DNA of 64,000 nucleotides, taken from assembly GCA_030374765.1 (NCBI GenBank), contig JARGXX010000109.1, forward strand, positions 620,001 through 684,000, given 5' to 3'. Within the stretch, counting starts at the first letter, position 1. Each line of letters opens with the position of its first letter. This document shows positions 21,291-33,444 of this stretch, one piece after another. Source of the stretch: Agarophyton chilense. Its lineage: Eukaryota > Rhodophyta > Florideophyceae > Gracilariales > Gracilariaceae. The translations under genes and the position numbers were made by a program. The notes beneath the pieces were generated by a model. It was not told the DNA's origin. It was given only the letters and a program-made list of their open reading frames with translations, and searched no databases.

Positions 21291-21941
21291 GTCGTAGGAT
21301 TATACTACTGTCGGAATGCCGATGGACTATTTTTCGTCTAAGCATGATGATACATATAGTTGAATGCAACAGATGGGATGAAGCTATGAAGCGGCATCCT
21401 GCAGATAGCCAGCGAGGTGGTATGTTACACGTGGGATCTCGATCTGCCTCGGCGTATCCGATACAACCCTTTGTAGGAAAATACGGGATTGGCAACGACG
21501 CATATATTAAATAGCCACATGAAACCCAATTCTGCCCTTCGTAGACGGAAGCCCATTTGGAGCTAGTTATCCCGTACTATAGAGGGGTTACTTGGCTAAC
21601 CAAGTATATATCTAGATATTATTATGTGCGGCGCTCACCCCTGTGCACAGTACATAAGACACATAGAGAAGCGCCGACTCCAAAGTAAAGGAGACAACAA
21701 CGGGTTTACAAACTGTCTTGTTCCTTGTTCAGGATTCCTTAACCGGAGATCCGGAAGAGCTACAACAAGTAGTTGTCCGTACCATAGTACCAACCACCCT
21801 CATTGACGAGTGCGGCCTTACAACCCCCATTCTAGCTCGCTAGTGTTGTGCTCTACCAACTCTTCCCCTTAGCCGCAAGCACCCAATCGGCAGTACCGAA
21901 AACTGTCGGAGGTGTCTGCTCTCTCCGTAGCGGATACTACA
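21291..21941 (+). repeat. LTR of G4
   Basis: Matches the minus-strand reading of the G2 LTR with many differences: GCGCCGACTCCAAAGTAAAG, GATTCCTTAACCGGAGATCC, TGTCTGCTCTCTCCGT and the end CGGATACTACA. The right edge is sharp; the left edge (near TCGTAGGATTATACTACTG) is approximate. Confidence 0.7.
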
Positions 21942-23300
21942 AAGAGGAACAGTTCCAAGTGTACAAAATGCTTCGAGCAAGAGCGATGAAACCTGCTCAG
22001 TCGCCATGTGCATCTTTAGTTGTACTGGCTCCGAAACCTAATGGGTCCTGTTTTTCCTATATCGACTACCGACGCTTAAACAGCGTACAGGTAAAAAAAA
22101 GTGTACCAAATTTTACGCATGGATGAACATACCGTCTTCATCGGCACTGCTACCGTTTTTCGTTGTTGGACGACACTTAGTGATACTGTGACGTTTTGGT
22201 CAAAAAAAGGACCAGGACAAGAATGCGTTTGTCTGTCATTCGTGACTCAACCATTTCGAAAGGATGCCTTTCGGTCTGACCAATGCTCCCGTTACGAGTC
22301 AACATGCTATAGATATCTTACCAGCCCACTTTAAGTGGCGTACATGTCTCGCCTATCCGGACGATATCATTATTTTATCAAATAGTCTGGATGACTGCCT
22401 TACCCATGTCAAGGATACTATGACCACACTACGTGAAGCTGGGTTATCACTAAAGTTAGGAAAATAGAACTTCTTCACAGATACCGTCAAGTATCTGGAT
22501 CACACTATTCGTCCTGGGCAGTTTACGGTCGAAGAAGCTAGTGTGAAATCGCTTCACTTAGGGATAGAAACTATGACTCATAAGGAGCTACGCTTCTTTA
22601 TAGGATTGATCAATGTCTACCGACGACTTGTACTCAACTGCGCGGACATCGCCGCGCCCCTTAATGTGCTTCTGCGGAAAGGTTAGCCACCTAATTTTGA
22701 ACCCTTCACGTCCATCAAGACGGATCAATTCAATTCCTTTATTGAGGGCGTCACATCACTACTGATCTTATCGCTACCGAAAGCCGAAGTACCGGTTGCC
22801 ATTCACACATACGCTAGTGACTACCTTGTATGTTGTGCTCTTTTTCAGACAAATTCCGAAAAAGAACGGAAACTCATTGGGAATTGTTCACTTTCCCTTA
22901 ATATTCAAGAGCGCAACTACTCCGTGTCGGAAAAAGATCTTCTCGCCCATTTATGGGCCCTCTCTACTCTCCATTCCTATTTCATGGGTGTGCACTTCTA
23001 TATCTAAACAAATAACTTCTGCTTACGATGTCTTTTAAACGTCTTGGAACCTTCAGGCCGCTTAATGCCTGGAAGATTCCGCCTGAAAAAATTATGACTT
23101 CGAAGTAATCTACAAGATGGGCGCGCACTATGTCCAAGCGGACGCGCAATCACGTTTGCCAACGAATTCTGAAGCTCTGGGCCCCGATGACGAGAATATA
23201 ACTTGCTTCACTGTGAAGCCACCGTAGGTGATCGAGCACCAGACAACTCGGATTATGTACACGATACTTTGCCTGAAGACCCTGATTCAGATGCTTAATG
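21942..23300 (+). pseudogene. Reverse transcriptase and RNase H of G4
   Basis: Would copy element RNA into DNA. Pieces in several frames: MKPAQSPCASLVVLAPKPNG, YIDYRRLNSVQ, RMPFGLTNAP-like text near 22262, the active site YPDD at 22354-22365 (usually YLDD/YVDD) in CLAYPDDIIILS, and FIGLINVYRRLV near 22595. RNase H remnants follow (FKSATTP-like text and DVFYKMG-like linker near 23100). Many frameshifts and stops. Confidence 0.75.
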
Positions 23301-23479
23301 GGACACCTTTTTCTTTACTGACGAACCTGAAAAGCCACCACCGGGTAGTAGCGTACCGACTCCCCCCCCCCCCGCGCACACGGTGGTAAGAGAATAGCAA
23401 GTCGACCCTTTCTCTTCGAAGATACAAGCCCATCTCAACGGGGGCGCCCCACTTCTTTGAAGATCAATGACATTGGATA

Positions 23480-24300
23480 CCTCGTCAAAGCGGTACACTA
23501 ATTCTCAAATTAGTTGTCTCGCATCTTCGACAGTTTGTAATATTACATCTATCACTCTATGCGAAACTCTGTGTACACGTCAGTTAACGGAAGCTATACC
23601 TAACTCTGCGAAGGATCTTTCATTGGCCACCCATGGCTGTGAATTGCTACAAAACCGCGGTTTCGCACTAATTGTGCTAGGAATGGCCTGAAACCACGTA
23701 AACACTGAACTAAATTGAAGATATTCCATGCACGGACCCCTCTCTTGTTTGTCTCATTTGACATCCCCGGCCCACAACTTATCACACGACATGAAAACCT
23801 GTCTGTCCTCCTTAGTACGGATCGTTTCTAGAAACTGGTTCGGACGATGCCTTTAAAAAAAGTATCCGCTTTCATGGTTGCACAGGCGTTTTTAACCAAC
23901 TGGAGATTTGTCTACGGCCCGGTGGTTCATCTTCTATCCGATAACGGAAAACAATTTGCATCGCGATTCTTCGAGAACTTATGTCCGATTCTGTATGTAA
24001 AGAATTTCTTTACAACGAGCTACCATTCATAGTGTAATGGACAGGCCAAGCGGTTTAACTGGACGGTACTCAAATCAATCTGTTCTTACGTGGCCAATCA
24101 CCCCAAGTATTTGGATCTTTTTACTAACGCTTTAACGTTCGCCAACAATACGCAGGTACATCTTCCGACAGTTTTGATTCCAATCGAATCGGTTTTGTCC
24201 AGATCTTCGCCCGCTATCACGTTGGAACCCCAAGTTACGCTGAAGGACTTCCCATTAGTAAAAAATTATCACCCCAAATAGAAATAATGGCTGAACAAGT
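23480..24300 (+). pseudogene. Integrase of G4
   Basis: Would insert element DNA. FDIPGPQLITRHE near 23757 holds the first catalytic Asp. HLLSDNGKQFASRFF holds the second. In CNGQAKRFN the catalytic Glu is replaced by Lys. AKHP-type text follows (VANHPKYLDLFTNALTFANN). Stops and frame changes make it inactive. Confidence 0.75.
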
Positions 24301-25367
24301 TGATTTCAACTGATAGCCGGTCAATAGCACGTGCTCAAGCCGCCTGAAAGCGTGATTTTGACTCTCGCCCATGCCGGACGTTACGTTGTCCCCGATCAAA
24401 TCGCATGACTAAGTCTTCATCAGTAAGTATTTCTGTAAGTTAAATAAGAAGAAAAGCCACAAACTCTTTCCTATCACAAACGGACTTTATCAGGTAATAT
24501 CTGACATTACCGACTACATCGAAGTGAAAATGGTCGATGCTCAAAAGCACACCTCCTGGGATCGCGTTATCATTTCCCAGCCATTGCCCTTAGAGTTAAC
24601 CGCTGTTGATGTACAACCTAAATCCTTCAATAGTTATCCAAGAAAAACCACCGTGGCACAGACCAATATTGTGGTTCCAAGACGTTCTGTCTTGGCTACT
24701 TCTACTCGAGGACTCTCTGATTTACCACTCTTGTAGTAAACTACCCAGATGGGTCTCTCTCTCACGCTGCAGAGTGTTGTCTACCCTTGCCGGTTTGGAG
24801 TCTTTCCCGCTCCACTCGCCGCCCATCTGAGAGTGGAGACGCGGATATAAAGTTAAACCCCGAAAACTTCTTAAAGAACAAGCCACTCGCGGACAACTCG
24901 CACGCTCTAAAGCGAAATTAATTCGTTTCCAAGTGACGTGAAATGCTCAAGAAGAGTGCGCCGCAGCAACAACGCTCTCCACGGAGACAAAACCACCCAC
25001 GTTCGTAACAATTGGGCATAAAAAGGTCCGACACTTCGAAAGAAAACGTCGGAAGCGGTGCTACAACGCGGAAGCGTTCAAACTCACCGACAACGCTGGC
25101 ACACAAGTCCTAACGTGAAGAAGCGGACCACACCACGGCACGGAACGCTTTCAGCCATTATATGTATCTCTCGCGTTCCAGGATGGCCTCCACCACGGGA
25201 GCTAGGCCAATCATCGTTCAAGGTCATCTCTCCAGTGCACGGCACATAATGGAACAACCGCCTACTTTGTCACCTTTCTCCCCGTCAGGACGAATCTTAG
25301 CACGTAAGCTCGTTGAACGCGACCCAGAACCCTATCTTGAATAGAATTCTGCGTCACAAGCACGACC

Positions 25368-25560
25368 CGGCCGGAAGGTCTACGATCAGGAATTCGCTCT
25401 CGACAGAATTGTGAAACATTCATTCGATCCAGATGGTTAGTTCAGTATCTCGCGCGTTGGTACGACTGTGATCTCAAGGCCGAGTCGTATGAATCAGTTG
25501 ATCATCGTCCACGTCCAAAAAGTGATTTCATATTACAGCCGATCGCGGACAGAGATCTCT
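25368..25560 (+). pseudogene. Chromodomain of G4
   Basis: RKVYDQEFALDRIVKHSFDP is followed, after a frame slip, by a degraded LARWYD core. It aligns with the chromodomains of G1 (YPQEFVIDRIVRH) and G2. It marks the end of pol. The 1 kb before it is the variable integrase-chromodomain linker. Confidence 0.65.
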
Positions 25561-25599
25561 GCAACGATCGTCAACGCCCAAATGAGATAATTGAACCAC

Positions 25600-26045
25600 C
25601 ATAATGGATAAAAAAGAAGACATAAGACTAAAGAATGCTTTCCAGATGGAGCAAGAAGCAAGAAGTTGCACGAGTAACTTCGTATTTATTCGAGTACATC
25701 GGTATCGTTGCAAAAGATTGGGAGAGAAAGCCACGCTGTTCAGAAGGAATTTAAGTTTATTAAGTACAGAAACGATCATTCGACACTGTACATACAGGAA
25801 ACACTGAAGCGAAAGTACCACTATGGAGAGAACAGTACAGATGATTTTATTGTAGGAATGAAAGCAACATTACTGAAACGGAGAGGAGAAGACTAGGCCA
25901 ACTTAGTACAATGGGAGACCAGTAGCAACTGGTTGAGAAAAAAGAGGAAAAGAGTGGACCTCTACTGTATTTAAACCAGAGAACCCGGACCAAGGAGAGG
26001 AATAGAAAAAGAAGGAGACCAGGAAAGAGAAAACGACTCTCCGGC
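25600..26045. repeat. Purine-rich spacer of G4
   Basis: Runs such as AAAAAAGAAGACATAAG and GGAGAGGAATAGAAAAAGAAG on the plus strand, between the chromodomain and the antisense gene. It occupies the position of the skewed spacers in G1-G3. Confidence 0.4.
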
Positions 26046-26569
26046 TGCGCAGACCGATTACCGTTCCATCCTTAACACCCTTACCTGCACAGAGTTCTTC
26101 TATACTTCCGATCCCTTACCCTATCCCCAACAGCTTGGCTTTCTTATAGAGTTGACAGGATGTCACACGTGTGGTATAAACCCTAAACTGTACTGAAAAG
26201 TTGGAAGCTACCCACTATCAGGACGCTACACGATCTTTTCGAGATCATCACCCCGTTTCGGACTAGGATGGCTACCACCTAAGTGGTTGCCTTGAAATCG
26301 GGAAATCAGACCGACGTACATTTCAGAAACGTTACCACTGGCATAGGCACTCCCCAGACCCATCTCCCAGGGGAACTAGGAGATCACGTTCGCCAAACAC
26401 TCCGAGACGGCATTTAACCAACATGGAACGGAGGAAAGTCAACTCGAAACGTCCATTACCGGGGCTAGAGGTTTCCCACCACCTGAAACGGCAGAGGCAG
26501 CCCCCTAAATGGTATCCATGTCCATATATAGCATGGCACGTTTCCCTGCGTTATGTGGCTCATCCTTCA

Positions 26570-27060
26570 CTTGGTGTGCATTCGTCTCATTGGACTCCAT
26601 TTCATCGTTGTGATAATTATCGAACATCCGGTCCTCAGCGTCGTAGAAGTCGTAATACTCTTTCGCATACATGAAACTGTTCGAGTGCCCCTTGATGATA
26701 TACAGCGGAGCAACCCAAAGTTCTTTAGCCTCCTTCGAAGAGATCTCATGTCCCTCCCAGGAGTTTAAATAGATTATTTCAACCGCGAGCGGGGTTCGAA
26801 ATCCGGGTTACTAGTCCCGTCCCAGGCACCGGTTGCTCATCCACTCTATGAAAGAAAGACTGAGGCCTATCCAACCTGGTCGATATACTCGAGAGATGTC
26901 GCCATCTCATGGGCATTGTTTTCCCCACCTAGTGGGATGGGAAAGTCCAAGGCATGAATGCCGGTGCGAACTCGTATTGGGACGAATATTAGTCGGTACT
27001 AATCGAAAATCTCTAGGAGAACTAAAACCGTGGTTCGGGTGGCCCACTAGGTGCTGATAA
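26570..27060 (-). pseudogene. Antisense gene of G4, decayed
   Basis: Minus-strand remnants line up in order with the antisense gene of G1 and G2: LDFPIPLGGENN (26955-26905; LGSxxN block), LEYIDQVG then a TAG where the family has Trp, PDFEPRSRL, YLNSWEGHEISSKEAKEL (26775-26720; IS-x-QAR block) and GHSNSFMYAKEYYDFYD (compare GHPTGFIYTDDYEYE in G1). The N-terminal half is missing or unrecognisable beyond 27060. Its minus strand relative to plus-strand G4 repeats the family layout. Confidence 0.65.
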
Positions 27061-27199
27061 CGGACCAAAGTCAGGGATGAGGATCCTCGAGAAGGTAGGC
27101 TCCTAAATAAGTGATAACCGGAGGTAACTAGATGTAAAAACCTCGACAAAATTCGAGGTACGGTCAGCAAGATGAGATGAGAACATACTGACCGCGGTA

Positions 27200-27966
27200 G
27201 TTGTGTGGTATTTCACGAGAGACGGTAAGCTTTTCGATAGATTTTGGATTTGCACGGAAAACACTGCAGGAAGCAGGCGTCGCCTTGTGAGTGAATGTTC
27301 ATAAAAGACGGAAGAAGGTGTGAGAAAGAAAATGGTCAGGGGAGCCTGAGGAATGGTACGATGCGTGAAGACACGAGACAATCATCCAAGTACGGCGATT
27401 CGTAAATCAAAAGGAATCGGGTTGACAACCCTTATGCACTCACATAAATAACAGCGAGACAACACAAAAACAAAACACAAAACAAACTATAAAGAAAGCG
27501 GTGAACAGCGTGAAAGGGAAGGATATCCTCGGAACAAGAGCTATAGCTCAAAGGAGATTAGCATAGGGGCTATAGATGCTCCTTAGTCGATGGCGACTTT
27601 AGGATTTCTAGCGACCACCAAGATGGTGGTAAGTTGGTTTTTTGGTGACCTCCGCCTTCCTAATCCGGGACCAAGCGGTCTTTATCGTGCCCTAAGGCAA
27701 AGGAGCTACTGTACTGTAATGTCTACGCTCTGTTGTGCCGTTAAGTAATTATTCTAATAAAAAAAATTAATTATTTGGTGATCACACTTTGCAAGCGTAC
27801 AGTAGTACATTGACATTAGATTAATCCTTATTTCTAATTTTTCTTTAAAGTAATCTTCTCACATTATCTTGTTACCGAGTACAGTACCAAGAATAGCGTA
27901 TAAGTGCCCTATATCGACTTTAATGATATTGGATGATTCGATTCGAGGTGCTTCCCGAATGCTACA
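27200..27966 (-). repeat. 3' LTR of G3 (left)
   Basis: Homologous to 47577-48335 with many differences. Shared stretches include AGGCGTCGC, AAAAGACGG, GGATATCCTCGGAAC, GATGGTGGTAAGTTGG and the end CCGAATGCTACA at 27966. The left edge is approximate. Confidence 0.75.
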
Positions 27967-28141
27967 TATCCCTCTCGCTAAGCGTGAAGCACTCGCAACG
28001 GAAGAACATAAAAGCGTATCGACAGTGCGCTTCACTACGGTTTTTTGGTCTCAACAAACTTCAAACGTTGCACATCAACACGACCGATCTTCAAGTCTTC
28101 TTGTGTAACCTGCGACATTCGCGATTAGCAATCTCCGCTAT

Positions 28142-29813
28142 ATGTTGAATTCACAAACGTCGTACGACGACCTGGATATTCCAAAACATCAACAGAAAAC
28201 TACCTCTTCGGGAAATCCAGCTCCGAGATCACGAGCAATGCCGCTTCCGGCTTCCTACTCGGGTCCTTGCACAGCATACCTTTCTTCTACAGCATCCGTT
28301 CTGCAACCATCATCGTCTGCGATTTAGAGTTTCCCGCATTATTCAGACCTTGTCAGGCGGAATCCGATGCAGCACACAGCGCTTTTTGCTCGTGCTCCCT
28401 GTTTTTACACCTCAACTATCAACGACGAAGATCTCCTTGGTCAATACGTAGCCGCTGGTCGACTTTCTGACAACATTCTTTGGTATGCGCTATGTACGAG
28501 CGACTGGTTCGGCCACCGCGCGATTCCAAACAACGCGATAAGTCGCTTTGGATCCAAAAGCGTGGCGTAGACCCGCGAAAAGTTCACTCGATAATTGTAC
28601 CAGCTGATATGCCGCGTGATTGGGACCGTTCCCTTCAACAAAGCTTGAAATTTCGACACATGGATCTCCAGATCGAAGGAAGAAGCCTACTAGTATGCCG
28701 AGAACCTCGCAGATATGGATTCCCAACCATGGTGTGGCGTACTTGGAGTATCCAACATGGCTCTCTGTTTCGACAGTCCTGAAAATCGAGCGGAGTGTTG
28801 CTACATTCGCAAGCGCGATATTTTCTTTTAGAAATGTCCTCGATGGGAAAGACGTACTCGATCACGACTAGGATACTTGGTGCAGTACCAAATGCTAGAG
28901 AACCGATCCAATTCGGTGTAGTTTGCGCATCGGGCGCTACGTTCCCAGCCCCCGTCATTGGCATGAAAGCGAGAGTCCTCTTCGTTGTTCTATGGAGCTC
29001 TCTATACTGATTACCTACGTGGGTTCTCACGTTGCAAATGATCCATTTTCCGGTTATTGGGTAGCCGTCTACTGCGAATTAATCGCAAAAAGAGCCCAGT
29101 TCGTTCTTTGGGATTTGTAGGAAAACTATCGTCTGTGGTACATGAGCCTAATGGTTCGACACCTAGCAAGACTGCTCGATCTTTTCCTAGTATTGGGATC
29201 ACGTGCAAATCACGAAGGGTCTCAGCACCTGATGAGTGTCATGGACCAGACTGATTGGACACTGGTTCCCAGCGAACAGAATGCAAGAGATAGACCTCGT
29301 CGTGACTCTTCCCCTTAAAACATGGCGCCTGACAGCGATTTTATAGGGTATGAGCCATGGCCAAAACAAAACGTCGACGGCGATCACACCGAGACCAAGC
29401 GAGAAAACCCACGAGTAATGCCTCCTACAAAGCCAACTAGCTATAAATGGGAGTCTGTGCCTTTCAATGTTGACGCACTCGAGGAAGAGCTCCAATAAGT
29501 CGATGACGATTAGGAGCCTGAAGAGATGTGCCTTGAAATCACCTTTCCAAAGGAAAAGGACGGCATTCAGCCGATAAATCTGCCTTAAACACAAGCGGAT
29601 GGCCACGAGTCAACACCGACAGCTAAGATTCAGACTCCTGCAAACGAACCCGAACTGCCCGTGGTGTCTTCACACAATGTGAAACTCGGCAATCTGACGC
29701 GGTTCCTCGATGAATCTGCGATTCCTACCGATGCCATTCAAAGCGACCGAGAGCAGATGATGAGTCTCTTGCTCTTCTCGATGGGCAACCATCCTGGCGC
29801 TTGGAGCGCGTGA
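28142..29813 (+). pseudogene. Antisense gene of G3
   Basis: Plus-strand copy of the antisense family, opposite to G3's gag-pol. In order: a Pro/Ser-rich start (AMPLPASYSGPC, AYLSSTASVLQP); GQYVAAGRLSDN; HRAIPNNAISRFGSK; PRWERRTRSRLGYLVQYQM (nearly identical to G2's PRWERRTRSRLGYLVPYQM); GRYVPSPRHW; YVGSHVANDPFSGYWVAVY; RLLDLFLVLGSRANHEGSQ; MDQTDWTLVPSEQN; RRDSSP; GYEPWP; and a C-terminal LTRFLDESAIPTD block ending at the TGA at 29811. Several frameshifts and stops. Function unknown. Confidence 0.75.
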
Positions 29814-29879
29814 GTTCGCCTCTCAGTCGTACTGTAGTAGACCATCTAGCGGTATAACCTTGAGATAAACTTGTTTACT

Positions 29880-30060
29880 TCTGCTTCCAGATACTTTGTT
29901 TTCTTCTTTTTACTCTACTCCGTGGTTCTCCACTTCGTTTTTTATCTTCATGATAATTCATGTTACTTCTTGTCCCTTTAAAATTTAAATTAGATCAGGC
30001 CTTCTTAAGACCATTGTTGCTTCTTTTCGTTTTCGGATTACATCAGATCAGGCCTTCCTG
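29880..30060. repeat. Pyrimidine-rich spacer of G3
   Basis: TTCTTCTTTTT-type runs on the plus strand (purine-rich in element sense). A 20-bp unit, AGATCAGGCCTTC followed by TTAAGACC or CTGAGACC, occurs at 29993 and 30045. It lies between the end of the antisense gene and the chromodomain. Confidence 0.4.
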
Positions 30061-30079
30061 AGACCATCAAATCGACAAG

Positions 30080-32210
30080 AGGGTCATCAATATTACCGGG
30101 TACATCCACTTTAGCTCTTTTACAGTTCGACGACAATTGAAATCGTGGTAAGTGATGTGGGAGCTCCCATTTCCCATTTACGGCTGGACACTCGTACCAT
30201 CGTAGTCTATACAGTAATTTATTATCTTTAGCATTCCATCCATGGATTACAATTCGTTCAAAACCCTAGTCCTCCACTCTATTGAGCGTCTTTGAGGCCT
30301 AGATAGGGCTCCTGTGATCCAGGTCTGCTGTAAGTACTTCTTGTACAGTTGAATAATCGTGCTCAATGTTCGATTGCTGCCTTGAAGAATCTGGTGTTGC
30401 GTTATCACGTTCATCAGGTTTGCCTACTTATAGGTGTCTTGGAGCCAGTCTTCTGTGTTCCTGTGATCTTTTCCGGTTTGACCGGGGCCTCCAGCTCAAC
30501 TTTCGGTTTATCCGGATCCTTCGGGGATGACGCGATATCTCTTCTCACTGTACACTTTTCTTTTTCCTTTCCAGGCATTTCCGAGTCTACGCTAATAGTA
30601 GCGGTGGGCGTGGGGCAAATCCCCTGCTGCGCGGCGTTCCCCGACGGGGAATCCACGGCTACAAACTCGTAATTAAACTGTGACCTTTTTACTTCAATTC
30701 CGTTTCCCTCGGGATCGAGATCTCTCTTCTCCTTGGGAGAATCCTTCTGCTCTCCAGTGACATCTATATCTTTCCATTCGAGGAGCGGAAGGTTTCTGCT
30801 GATTTCAGCTTTGTTTCTGTGGTGCAATATTGTAAAAAAGGCGCGTCAGAGACGACTTTGGGTTTGCCTGTTGATGGTTTCACGGCGGAACGTGAGTGGC
30901 CATCCTGAAATGATTCTTTCTTCTCACTCTTCTGTACGACCCCATCGGTAATCTTCACGTGTATGTAGCCTGATGTGGGAGCTGCAGCTTACGGCGTGCT
31001 CACGGCGCGTGTCACCAAGTCTGCTCTCATTTGACCTACAAGGTCTAAGATATCACTCATTGGTGCGCCGTGGGGCGGCGGCCCACCTACTGACTTCGTG
31101 CGCCGGTTTTATGGATCGTGCCAGATACGTGGCAATATCTTTGAGTTAGTTTTGTTCTTGGGCGGCCAGTCCGCCAGCGCCTATACTGAAGCTCTCGGCA
31201 GTAATGTTTGCAATTCAGTAAGCACAAGAATCAGATCTTTCTTCTGCGCATCAACTTCAGAGCTCGCCAAGACGCCGGCTACACCTAAACTTGGTGTACT
31301 CACCACTCTATCACGGGAATGCGCTCAGCCTTCGTATTTCTTCAGATAAAAACCGTGTGATAGACGAGTTCGACAACTTCATGCGGTCCGGTCTCGAATG
31401 GCTTTAACTTTTGACGGCTCTTACGTTCCTTTTCCTCTCCAGTTTTCCAGAAATCCTTCTTTTCCACTCTCGCATAGACGTGTCCTCAAACTCGGATATC
31501 CGGGATTGCGCGCTATACTGACGAATCGTAGTTGCGCTTGTAGAGAGCACGGTTCTTTCCAATTAGGGTTGCTGCTTGTGTAGTGCATTTGCGCAGCTCG
31601 TCCCTCCAGCATATGTGAAAGTGAGCCGATATCGACATGCAATCATTTTCTGTTCTGTCCGGGCGAATCTTGATTGGCAAAGGTGTGTGGCGTGATAGTG
31701 CCATCTTGAATGGTGCTAACTTCGTATTTGAATTAACCTGCGTATTGTACGCGTAGCAAAGGCTGTCCGCATAAACATCTGAGTCCTTGGGGTGTTTAGC
31801 GATGCTATGCCGTAGTGCGGCGAGTAGCGCACGGTTGTGTAATTCCACCTGCCCGTTACATCGCGGATGATACGTCGTGGTGTACACGTTCCTAATTTCT
31901 GGTATCTTGCGTACATCTTGAAAGAAGGGTGCAATGAATTGCATACCAATATCTGAGAGTAGAATATCCGGCCGTCCGTAGTAATACTCCCAGTGGTTGA
32001 TAAAAGCTCGTGGTATCAGGGCAGCAGTGATCCGTTCCGGCCAAACAGTCTTGAACAACTTAGAGAACCGATGCGTAATTACCAGAAGTTATCCGTTTTC
32101 TTGCTTCGAGCGAACCAATTCTTCGAATATATCGATACTAAAATACTGTAGAGGAGCTTTTTGACGGGAAAAACAGCCGTGGTTTCTTTTCTTTCCCAGC
32201 TTAGCTCAAT
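30080..32210 (-). pseudogene. Integrase, linker and chromodomain of G3
   Basis: Integrase fragment with SIDIFEELVRSKQEN (first Asp), ILLSDIGMQFIAPFF (second Asp) and CNGQVELHNRALLAALRHS (Glu), so the catalytic triad remains, though a TAA interrupts the frame near 32090. A charged, Pro-rich linker follows (30827-30414). The chromodomain lies near 30290-30080 (FERIVIHGWNAK, LYRLRWYECP, GKWELPHHLPRFQL), with G of WYG changed. Neighbouring RNase H lies upstream. Confidence 0.75.
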
Positions 32211-32584
32211 ATCTAGCGCATGTTGCGCACAAATTTGATGTTGCATAACCATCCATTGCCGAATTAGGCCAATAAAGAATCGTTTTGAGAGCCAGATACA
32301 GATTTGTTTCTCCTGGACAACGAGACAACTGTGACTAAGGAACCCAATGCAGTACTCTGCTCTTTAGAACTTGTAATATCACGATTTGATCATGAGTTTC
32401 GACTGTTCGAACGATATATCCTCGATCATCGGAACGAAAAGGGAGCTCCTTCCATCTGTTAAGAAGAGAACGGATAGCCGCACATAAGGCGTCCTTGACC
32501 TGTTCACACAGAAGCGTTTCGAGCGTTAAACATTCGAGTTGATCCTCGGGATATCTTCTGTTTCTAGTCTGGGGTACCAGTAAA

Positions 32585-33439
32585 TCAAAAGCATAATCGT
32601 CTTACTCCAGAGTGTTCTCTTTTTCTGCATTTTTCGTTATCGAATTCTCCACTACCAAAAAATTGTATCTCATCATCGATTTTCGTTTGGGTTTTGCCCA
32701 AAGCTTCAAGTCGCGACAACGCGTCAGCATAAACATTTGAAGTCTTGTTGACCGTGAAGTCAAACTCAGAAAGACGTAAACGCCATGCCGTTGTCAGTTC
32801 CAAAGAGTCTTTATTCCACATGGCCCATCTCAAACATGATTGATAGGTATTGAACGTGAACTGTACTCCTTGGAAACAGAACGGTAGGGTGCTTAGAGCC
32901 CATACCAAAGCAAGAAATTACTTTTAAGATAACGGATCATTCTTCTCTGCCTGATGCATTGATAGTGACAAATATCCAATGGATGTCATTTGCCGTCTTC
33001 GTGCGTTTGAAAAAGAGCACACACTACCTGATACTCACTTGAATTCGTGTCGACCGAATAGGGAATATCCGATTTAGGAAGTGCTAAAACAGGAGCTGAT
33101 GTCGGCGTTCGCTTCAAATTCTCGGAGATATCTGTTTTGGATGTTCCGAATTCTTTCGAACAGAAGGAGTTGCCCTTTTTTCAATAATGCGTTCATAGGG
33201 GCTATAGAATACAAAAAATGCGGTGCAAATCGTTTTTGAACGTTACAAAGCCCCAAAAAGGCTAGCAATTGCCTCTAAGTTCTAGGAGGTTTCAGCTTCC
33301 GAATCGCAACGGTTTGCACTTGTTCCATTTCCAGCGCTCCTGTTCTGATCCTATGTCTCGAGTACTTCAATTCGTCTGTAAACCATTCAAATTCCTTGAT
33401 CTTCAAGGTAATTCGAGCTTTTTTTAGTTTCTCGAGGAT
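32585..33439 (-). pseudogene. Reverse transcriptase C-terminus and RNase H of G3
   Basis: The sequence resumes after G2 with ILEKLKKARITLK and KEFEWF (reverse transcriptase thumb), then LAFLGLCNVQKRFAPHF. RNase H has SEFDFTVNKTSNVYADALS, matching G2's SEFDFEVKYKKVL...QADALS. Multiple frameshifts. The other half of reverse transcriptase lies at 43332-43850. Confidence 0.75.
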
Positions 33440-33444
33440 CTCTT

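Larger units (their letters stand above)
21291..27170 (+). mobile_element. Old gypsy chromovirus G4, truncated
   Basis: Decayed element on the plus strand: LTR, reverse transcriptase, RNase H, integrase, chromodomain, purine-rich spacer, then a minus-strand antisense gene running to about 27060. gag and protease are missing, because the LTR joins straight onto reverse transcriptase at 21941/21942. The right LTR is missing; the element stops where G3's left LTR begins. Both ends are approximate. Confidence 0.7.

Noticed and set aside
23362..23374. C-run in G4
   Set aside because: A simple homopolymer in a decayed linker; nothing suggests function.
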